The translations under genes were made by a program, and so were the position numbers. This document shows positions 1 through 4,398 of a stretch of DNA of 5,290 bases, piece after piece. The notes beneath the pieces were generated by a model. That model saw only the letters and a list, made by a program, of their open reading frames with translations, made no database searches and was not told where the DNA came from. Each line of letters begins with the position of its first letter. The stretch's first letter is position 1. Origin of the DNA: JAAFHS01 sp031396505 (GTDB taxonomy: Bacteria; Pseudomonadota; Alphaproteobacteria; Rhodobacterales; Rhodobacteraceae); NCBI GenBank assembly GCA_031396505.1, contig JANNKX010000347.1, forward strand, positions 1 through 5,290, read 5' to 3'.

Positions 1-582
1 GATCGCGCCAATGGTCACCACCGCCAGCAGCAACGCCAGCCAATAGGCCAGAATATCGCGCGCCGCCGCATCGCGCACATCAAACAGTGTGGCGATGGTG
101 GCAACCCCCATCATATCCGACGTCGCCTGGCGCGGCAGCGATGTGCCCGTGCCGCCGCCAAGGGTCTTCCACTGCGCGACCAGCTGGCGCGTCACCTCGG
201 CAATCACCCATGTGCCGATGGCGAAATACGCGCCCTGCAGGCGGATGGCTAAAAATGCGGTCGGTTTCGACTGCGCCAATGCCGCAACACCGCCCAGCAG
301 GATCGCGGGGATCGGATCCCAGCCCCACAGGATGACGCCCGCAAACATCGCATAGGCCCCGATGCCGACAAAGGCCTGCTGGCCCACCGATACCAGCCCA
401 CCATACCCCGCCAGCAGGTTCCACAACTGCGCCAACGTCAGCATCGTCAGGATAAGGAACATATCCTGTATCAGGCTGCGCGAGGCGAAGGCGGGCAGGA
501 TCAGGCCAACGCCGATCAGGCACAGCATGGCGATGCTGCTGATGGTGCCCGCCCGGCTGCCGGTGGTGATGCGGTACGCCAT
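1..582 (-). CDS. livM: LivM-type ABC transporter permease (3' end beyond window)
   Basis: Inner-membrane permease of a HAAT-family (branched-chain amino acid type) ABC importer; it would pair with the LivH-type permease upstream to form the channel. The frame is open from ATG at 582 to the window edge, giving 194 residues of a protein usually near 300-350, so the C-terminal part is missing. Visible family marks are a hydrophobic segment at about 15-33, a second long hydrophobic stretch from about 41 containing GYGGLVSVGQQAFVGIGAY (59-77), and RLQGAYFAIGTWVIAEV (114-130), both typical of LivM. The start lies 1 nt after the livH stop (TGACATG), so translation is probably coupled. One oddity is QSKPTAF (104-110), which puts a lysine where relatives usually have a hydrophobic run before PTAF; a rare TTA leucine codon follows. 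Family assignment is strong; the transported substrate is unknown. Confidence 0.93.
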   Translation of the reverse strand, partial: MAYRITTGSRAGTISSIAMLCLIGVGLILPAFASRSLIQDMFLILTMLTLAQLWNLLAGYGGLVSVGQQAFVGIGAYAMFAGVILWGWDPIPAILLGGVAALAQSKPTAFLAIRLQGAYFAIGTWVIAEVTRQLVAQWKTLGGGTGTSLPRQATSDMMGVATIATLFDVRDAAARDILAYWLALLLAVVTIGAI

Positions 583-583
583 G

Positions 584-1447
584 TCAGTCCACCGCCCTTG
601 GAAACAAGCCGCGCGGGCGCACCAGCAGTACCACCAGAAACGCGATGTGGCCCGACAGGATTTGCCATTCCGGGTTGATCGCCGCACCCATGGTTTGCGC
701 GACCCCGATAATCACACCGCCCGCCAATGTGCCCCACAAGGACCCAAGCCCGCCAATGATCACCGCCTCGAACGCATAGATCAGGCGCGCAGGCCCGATG
801 GATGGATCGAAATTCGCGCGCATCCCCAGATACAGCGCGGCAATGGTGACCACGACCATGGCAAGGCCGGTGGCAATGGCAAAAATGCCCTTCGGATCAA
901 TGCCCATCAATCCGGCAGTGACGGGGTCATCGCTGGTGGCGCGAAAGGCGCGGCCCAATGCGGTGCGATAGAAAATCTGGTTCAGCGCGACAATCACCGC
1001 AATCGCCGTGGCGAACGTCAGCAAGGGCATCCAGCCCACGGTGACGAGACCGAGGTTGACGGACGCGCTTTCCAGCGCACCCGCCTTGATGCGTTGACTG
1101 TCGGCGGAAAACGCCTCGAGCAGGCCGTTTTGCAGGGCGATGGACAGGCCGAAGGTGACAAGGAGCGGGGGTAGGATATCGCGTCCCAGAACGCGGTTCA
1201 GGACGAATCGTTGCAAGGCCCAGCCGAGGGCGAACATCACGGGCGCGGCAATCAGGGCGGCGAGAAACGGGTTGAGGCCAAGGGTGTTGACGACCAGCAG
1301 AATGGCAAAGGCGGCAAAAACGATCATGTCGCCATGCGCAAGGTTCACCAGCCGCATGATGCCGAACACAAGGCTGAGCCCCGCCGCAAACAATGCGTAA
1401 AGCCCGCCCAGCAGTATGCCTTGGACGATGGTGTCGATCCAGATCAT
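584..1447 (-). CDS. livH: LivH-type ABC transporter permease
   Basis: Inner-membrane permease subunit of the HAAT-family importer, partner of LivM. It is 287 residues, the usual LivH length, and is hydrophobic throughout, with about eight predictable membrane segments (roughly 4-29, 41-56, 60-82, 92-111, 138-158, 188-207, 222-250 and 264-276 by eye). Family marks are GLSLVFGIMRLVNLAHGD (23-40), the cytoplasmic loop around GLMGIDPKGIFAIATG (179-194) that should contact the ATPases, IGGLGSLWGTLAGG (231-244) and the C-terminal RPRGLFP (277-283). The start ATG has a good ribosome site (AGAGGGGA) 5 nt upstream. It is separated from livF by 157 nt that contain a GC-rich inverted repeat, and it is followed after 1 nt by livM. 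The symbol is by family; the substrate is probably not a branched-chain amino acid, given the maleylacetate reductase gene in the same operon. Confidence 0.95.
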   Translation of the reverse strand: MIWIDTIVQGILLGGLYALFAAGLSLVFGIMRLVNLAHGDMIVFAAFAILLVVNTLGLNPFLAALIAAPVMFALGWALQRFVLNRVLGRDILPPLLVTFGLSIALQNGLLEAFSADSQRIKAGALESASVNLGLVTVGWMPLLTFATAIAVIVALNQIFYRTALGRAFRATSDDPVTAGLMGIDPKGIFAIATGLAMVVVTIAALYLGMRANFDPSIGPARLIYAFEAVIIGGLGSLWGTLAGGVIIGVAQTMGAAINPEWQILSGHIAFLVVLLVRPRGLFPRAVD

Positions 1448-1451
1448 GCGG

Positions 1452-1459
1452 TCCCCTCT
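1452..1459 (-). promoter_or_regulatory. Ribosome binding site of livH
   Basis: AGAGGGGA on the minus strand ends 4 nt before the livH ATG at 1447 (5 nt counted from the GGGG core). It lies just outside the inverted-repeat element, so livH keeps its own initiation signal in spite of the long gap after livF. Confidence 0.7.
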
Positions 1460-1470
1460 TGCGGCGGGCG

Positions 1471-1584
1471 GGGTGCCCCCCCGCCCCAGCCCTCCGCCAC
1501 GCGGGGGGAGGGAGGCGCAAGCCTTGCAGAACGGGTGCCTCCCCTCCCCCCCGTGGGGACGGGCTGGGGGTGGGGGGCGGGGTC
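1471..1584. repeat. GC-rich inverted-repeat (palindromic) element between livF and livH
   Basis: Two arms of about 42-46 nt (about 1471-1516 and 1537-1584) are reverse complements of each other at roughly 80% by eye, with shared blocks such as CCCCAGCCC, CCACG and GGGGGGAGGG. They flank a 20-nt centre (1517-1536) that itself starts with a small dyad, GCAAG-C-CTTGC. Each arm also folds on itself (for example CCCTCC with GGAGGG in the left arm). Composition is extreme, almost all G and C with long homopolymer runs, unlike the coding DNA on both sides. The form matches the dispersed intergenic palindromes common in alphaproteobacterial genomes, but whether it is repeated elsewhere cannot be seen from one window. 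It has no transposase. In the transcript it would form a long hairpin between livF and livH. Confidence 0.75.
1555..1582 (+). other. G-quadruplex motif
   Basis: Five G runs of 4, 3, 5, 6 and 4 bases are separated by loops of only 1-2 nt (AC, CT, T, C) on the plus strand, which is the template strand for this operon. This fits the usual G3+N1-7 pattern with short loops, a form known to be stable. It forms the outer half of the right arm of the inverted repeat. The left arm, read on the minus strand (the mRNA sense), has GGG-CT-GGGG-C-GGGGGGG (1492-1476), a second and less clear candidate upstream of livH. Confidence 0.6.
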
Positions 1585-1604
1585 AGAAAGACCTGTCATG
1601 ACCG

Positions 1605-2327
1605 TCATGCCGCCACCCCGAAATAGGCCGCGTGAATATCGGCGCGGCTGACCTCATCCGCCTTTGCGGACAGCGTCACCCGCCCCTCCATCATGCAATA
1701 GACCCGGTCCGCCACCGCCAGCGCACGCCCGATATCCTGTTCCACGATCACCAGCGCCGCACCTGTCGCCTTGATCTGCGGCATCGCGGCATAGATGTCG
1801 CGGATCACGATCGGGGCCAGACCAAGGCTGATTTCATCGCACAGCAGCACATCGGGATTCGACATCAATGCGCGTCCGATGGCAACCATCTGTTGTTGCC
1901 CGCCCGAAAGAGCGGTGCCGGGCGCGTGCCTGCGTTCGCGCAGGATCGGAAACAGGGTATAGACACTGTCCAGTGTCCAGACGCCGGTCCGTTTGGCCGC
2001 CTGCCCGCCGATCAACAGGTTTTCCTCCACCGTCAGCGATGGAAACAGGCGGCGGCCTTCGGGCACCATGGCAATGCCGCGCTGCATCACCACGTCGGCG
2101 GGCAGATCGCCAATCGGCTTACCGTTGTGCCGCACCATGCCCGGCGCGTTGCGCAAAACCCCGGTAATCGACCGCAGCAGTGTGGATTTGCCCGCGCCAT
2201 TGGCCCCGATAATCGCCACGGTTTCACCTGCGTCAAGGGTGATGTCGACGCCGAACAGGGCCTGAAACTGGCCGTAGTGCGCGGTCAGGCCAACGGTCTG
2301 CAGAATGGCAGTTTGCAGAATGGTCAT
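1605..2327 (-). CDS. livF: LivF-type ABC transporter ATP-binding protein
   Basis: Cytoplasmic ATPase of the HAAT importer, expected to form a heterodimer with the LivG-type ATPase. The chosen start, ATG 2327, overlaps the livG stop by 4 nt (ATGA) and gives 240 residues, the normal LivF length; a longer open frame upstream to 2528 lies inside livG and is not used. Motifs: Walker A GANGAGKST (41-49), Q-loop region around VPEGRRLFPSLTVEENL (88-104), signature LSGGQ (140-144), Walker B VLLCDE (160-165) and ISLGLAP. The switch histidine is replaced by glutamine (VEQD, Q197), which is usual in LivF proteins. The N-terminus carries a 15-bp imperfect tandem duplication (ILQTAILQT). A GGAGG lies only 1 nt before the ATG, so initiation probably relies on coupling to livG. 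Confidence 0.95.
   Translation of the reverse strand: MTILQTAILQTVGLTAHYGQFQALFGVDITLDAGETVAIIGANGAGKSTLLRSITGVLRNAPGMVRHNGKPIGDLPADVVMQRGIAMVPEGRRLFPSLTVEENLLIGGQAAKRTGVWTLDSVYTLFPILRERRHAPGTALSGGQQQMVAIGRALMSNPDVLLCDEISLGLAPIVIRDIYAAMPQIKATGAALVIVEQDIGRALAVADRVYCMMEGRVTLSAKADEVSRADIHAAYFGVAA
2294..2323 (-). repeat. 15-bp imperfect tandem duplication at the livF N-terminus
   Basis: On the minus strand CCATTCTGCAAACTG is directly followed by CCATTCTGCAGACCG, matching at 13 of 15 positions. It encodes ILQTA then ILQTV at residues 3-12 of LivF. The unit is in frame, so the reading frame is kept; it probably arose by slippage and then drifted. Confidence 0.65.
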
Positions 2328-3046
2328 GCCTCCAGCCCCAGATAAATCTCGCGCACCTCGCGCGAGGCCATGATCGCATCGGGCGCGCCGATGCCGATGA
2401 CGCGGCCGAAATCCAAGACCAGCAGGCGTTCGACCACCGCCGTCAGGGCATGCAGCACATGCTCGATCCAGATGATCGTCATGCCGCCTGCGTGCAGGCC
2501 CTTGATCGTGGCGATCAGGGCCTGACATTCGCCATCGGTCAGCCCGCCCGCGATTTCATCCAGCAGCAGCACTTCGGGCCCCGTCGCCATCGCGCGCGCC
2601 AGTTCCAGCCGTTTGCGTTCCAAAAGGGACAGCCCGCCTGCAAGGGTATTGGCACGCGGCAGCAGTTCGGTCTGGCGCAGGATGGCGATACAGTCATCGG
2701 CCACGGCGGCCTCGGACAGGCCGCGCCCGAAACTGGCGGCGACGGCAAGGTTTTCGTAGACCGTCATCGCATCGAACGGTTGCGGTATCTGAAACGACCG
2801 CCCCACCCCCATGCGCACGCGGGTCATCGCAGGCGCACGGGTCACATCGCGCCCGATGAAGGTGATGCGCCCGGCATCGGGCATAAAGTTTCCGGTGATC
2901 AGGTTGAACAGCGTTGATTTGCCCGCGCCATTCGGCCCGATGATGCCCAACGCTTGCCCGCGCGGCACGGCAAAGGACACACCATCGGTCACCTTCAGGG
3001 CGCCGAAACTTTTGGACAGGTTGTGCAGTTCAAGGATCGTGGTCAT
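2324..3046 (-). CDS. livG: LivG-type ABC transporter ATP-binding protein
   Basis: Cytoplasmic ATPase of the HAAT importer, partner of LivF. It has 240 residues, starting at ATG 3046 behind a modest ribosome site (AAGG, 6 nt upstream). Motifs: Walker A GPNGAGKST (37-45), Q-loop RSFQIPQPF (83-91), Walker B EVLLLDE (158-164) followed by IAGGLTDGE, a LivG-type D-loop, and the switch histidine H196 in IEHVLHAL. The signature segment reads GGLSLLERKRLELARAM (137-153), not LSGGQ; LivG relatives often vary here, so this is not evidence of inactivity. LivF has an intact LSGGQ, so the pair would have one canonical and one altered site. The stop overlaps the livF start (ATGA). The gene follows the binding-protein gene after 54 nt that contain a strong hairpin. 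Confidence 0.95.
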   Translation of the reverse strand: MTTILELHNLSKSFGALKVTDGVSFAVPRGQALGIIGPNGAGKSTLFNLITGNFMPDAGRITFIGRDVTRAPAMTRVRMGVGRSFQIPQPFDAMTVYENLAVAASFGRGLSEAAVADDCIAILRQTELLPRANTLAGGLSLLERKRLELARAMATGPEVLLLDEIAGGLTDGECQALIATIKGLHAGGMTIIWIEHVLHALTAVVERLLVLDFGRVIGIGAPDAIMASREVREIYLGLEA

Positions 3047-3059
3047 CGGGTGCCTTGTG

Positions 3060-3093
3060 AAAAGTCGCCCGGCCCCGCGCGCGCAGGGCCGGA
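3060..3093 (-). terminator. Hairpin with short U run between binding-protein gene and livG
   Basis: On the minus strand, just after the binding-protein stop, CCGGCCCTGC pairs with GCGGGGCCGG around a GCGC tetraloop (3069-3092). One further U-G pair outside (3093 with 3068) and one U-G inside the stem make 11 bp. CGAC and then UUUU follow (3063-3060). It resembles an intrinsic terminator, but the U run is short and set 4 nt off the stem. Since livG lies immediately downstream, I read it as a leaky terminator or 3'-end-stabilising structure and not a full stop. Confidence 0.55.
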
Positions 3094-3100
3094 TCGTAAG

Positions 3101-4375
3101 TTAAGCCAGCGCTTCCATCACGCCACCTGTGGGGATGTTCGGTGCGGTCTGGTTAGCGACCACGACCAGCGCAAAGGTGCCGTCGGCATTGCGCCGCCAC
3201 TGTCCGCCAACCAGTGGCGTCTTGCAGACATTGGCGGCGGCAAAGGGCGGCAGGCCCGCACCGTCAAACGCGACGCGCCCCACCATCGTATCCATGCTGG
3301 TGGCCGCAATCGCTGCCGCGACGGATTCGGTATCGGTGACATCGCTGACGCGGCCCATGACGTTCGCGGCGACCTCGAACAGCGAATGCACGAAACCGAT
3401 GGGTTGGGTCCACGGGCGGCTGGTCTTGGCCGTGAAATCGGCGGCAAGATCGCCTGCCGACTGCCCCGTCAGGCTGGACGCAAAGGGGTGGGTGTTGGAC
3501 CACCACACCTCGGACGACAGGTTATGCCCCGCCTCGCCCAAAGCCTCTACCGATTGGGGGAACAGGATGGCCTTGGCGACAGTGATGATCTTGGGGGAAA
3601 ACCCCTGCTGGATCGCCTGATTGCGGAAGGTGGTAAAATCCGGCGGGATCACGACGCCCGTGACGATGTCGGCATTCGCGGCCTTGAAGGCGTTGATCTG
3701 GGCCGAAAAATCATCCGTCAGGTTCTGATAGCGGCCCGGATCTGTCAGCGTATAGCCCGCCGCCGCAAAGCCGGGGCCGACACCCACATTCGGATCGCCC
3801 CAGGCGTTGCCATCGGCATCGTTGGGGAACAGCCCGCCGACCATCTTGTTCGTCTCGATCTGGTTCCACATGTTCAGGAACACGGCGATCACGTCCTCCA
3901 GCCCCCAGAAATAGTGGAAGGCGAAATCGAACGGCTTCCACGACGCAGGGTCGCCGGGGTTGCCCTGCTGGCCGATGAACCACGGCTGCCACGGGGCCAT
4001 GGTGGAGATGACGGGGATGCCTTCGGCCTCGCATGTCGTGGCCACCGGGTTGGTGTTTTCGGGGGTCGATGCGACCAGCATCAGGTCGATCTCGTCATCC
4101 AGAATCAACTCCTTGGCAACCTCGGCGGCGCGGTTCGGGTTGGACTGGCTGTCCTTCACGATCACCTCAAAGTTCTGGCCCGCTTCGGTCGCAAGGAAAC
4201 CTTCAATGTTGAAGGCGTCGCTTTCGGCAAAGCCTGCCAGCGGGCCGGACTGCGGGCTGACATAGCCCAGCCTGATCTTGGCCCCTTGTGCGATCGCAGG
4301 CGCGGCAAGGGTGGATGCCGCCATCGTCAGGCCGGTGGCGGCGGTGGAGCGCAGGAATTTTCTTCTGGTCAGCAT
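3101..4375 (-). CDS. HAAT-family ABC transporter substrate-binding protein, Tat signal
   Basis: Periplasmic type I binding protein (LivJ/LivK-like fold) that captures the substrate and delivers it to the LivHM channel. It is 424 residues from ATG 4375, chosen for its GGGAGG ribosome site 7 nt upstream; an in-frame TTG at 4390 is less likely because it overlaps that site. The N-terminus TRRKFLR (3-9) is a twin-arginine motif, followed by a hydrophobic run and a cleavage site near APAIAQ (25-30), so export is probably by Tat in folded form. The mature part opens KIRLGYVSPQSGPLAGFAES (33-52), typical of the family. Tryptophan- and phenylalanine-rich stretches (APWQPWF 127-133, FHYFWGLE 153-160, WWSNTHPF 291-298) could suit a pocket for an aromatic ligand, but this is inference. 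It lies 23 nt after the maleylacetate reductase gene, so it is almost certainly in the same operon. The ligand is unknown. Confidence 0.93.
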   Translation of the reverse strand: MLTRRKFLRSTAATGLTMAASTLAAPAIAQGAKIRLGYVSPQSGPLAGFAESDAFNIEGFLATEAGQNFEVIVKDSQSNPNRAAEVAKELILDDEIDLMLVASTPENTNPVATTCEAEGIPVISTMAPWQPWFIGQQGNPGDPASWKPFDFAFHYFWGLEDVIAVFLNMWNQIETNKMVGGLFPNDADGNAWGDPNVGVGPGFAAAGYTLTDPGRYQNLTDDFSAQINAFKAANADIVTGVVIPPDFTTFRNQAIQQGFSPKIITVAKAILFPQSVEALGEAGHNLSSEVWWSNTHPFASSLTGQSAGDLAADFTAKTSRPWTQPIGFVHSLFEVAANVMGRVSDVTDTESVAAAIAATSMDTMVGRVAFDGAGLPPFAAANVCKTPLVGGQWRRNADGTFALVVVANQTAPNIPTGGVMEALA

Positions 4376-4382
4376 GGTCGTT

Positions 4383-4388
4383 CCTCCC
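4383..4388 (-). promoter_or_regulatory. Ribosome binding site deciding the binding-protein start
   Basis: GGGAGG on the minus strand lies 7 nt before ATG 4375, in the 23-nt gap after the maleylacetate reductase stop. It supports the ATG start, which places the twin-arginine motif at residues 4-5. Confidence 0.8.
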
Positions 4389-4398
4389 AATGGGTGTT

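Larger units (their letters stand above)
1444..1608 (-). other. 54-codon ORF bridging livF and livH
   Basis: An uninterrupted frame starts at ATG 1608, overlapping the livF stop as ATGA, and ends at TGA 1446-1444, overlapping the livH start as ATGA. The 54-residue product begins MTVMTGLSDPAPHPQPVP and is rich in Pro, Gly and Arg, as expected if it is simply the inverted repeat read through in one frame. I see no protein family, signal peptide or membrane segment, and no clear ribosome site other than what livF translation could supply. It might be a translated leader that carries ribosomes across the repeat and couples livF to livH, or it might be chance. I do not claim a functional protein. 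Confidence 0.25.

Noticed and set aside
362..1174. 270-codon plus-strand open frame opposite livH and livM
   Set aside because: It is antisense to two well-supported permease genes, crosses their junction, and its product is highly polar with no family features.
1471..1584. Inverted repeat as the livF operon terminator
   Set aside because: No U run follows the hairpin on the minus strand; livH and livM continue the same transporter directly downstream with a good ribosome site, so full termination here is unlikely.
1211..1651. Plus-strand open frames across the livF-livH gap
   Set aside because: Their Pro/Gly/Arg-rich products come from reading the GC-rich inverted repeat and the antisense of livH; no family or initiation signal supports them.
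1632..2345. 237-codon plus-strand open frame opposite livF
   Set aside because: It mirrors livF on the opposite strand; the His/Gln/Arg-rich product has no domain and no ribosome site of note.
2328..2528. N-terminal extension of livF to ATG 2528
   Set aside because: The extension lies entirely within livG in another frame and reads as low-complexity Arg/Ala/Gly. The ATGA overlap at 2327 gives the normal family length.
4388..4390. TTG 4390 as start of the binding protein
   Set aside because: It overlaps the GGGAGG ribosome site that serves ATG 4375 and would push the twin-arginine motif inward without benefit.
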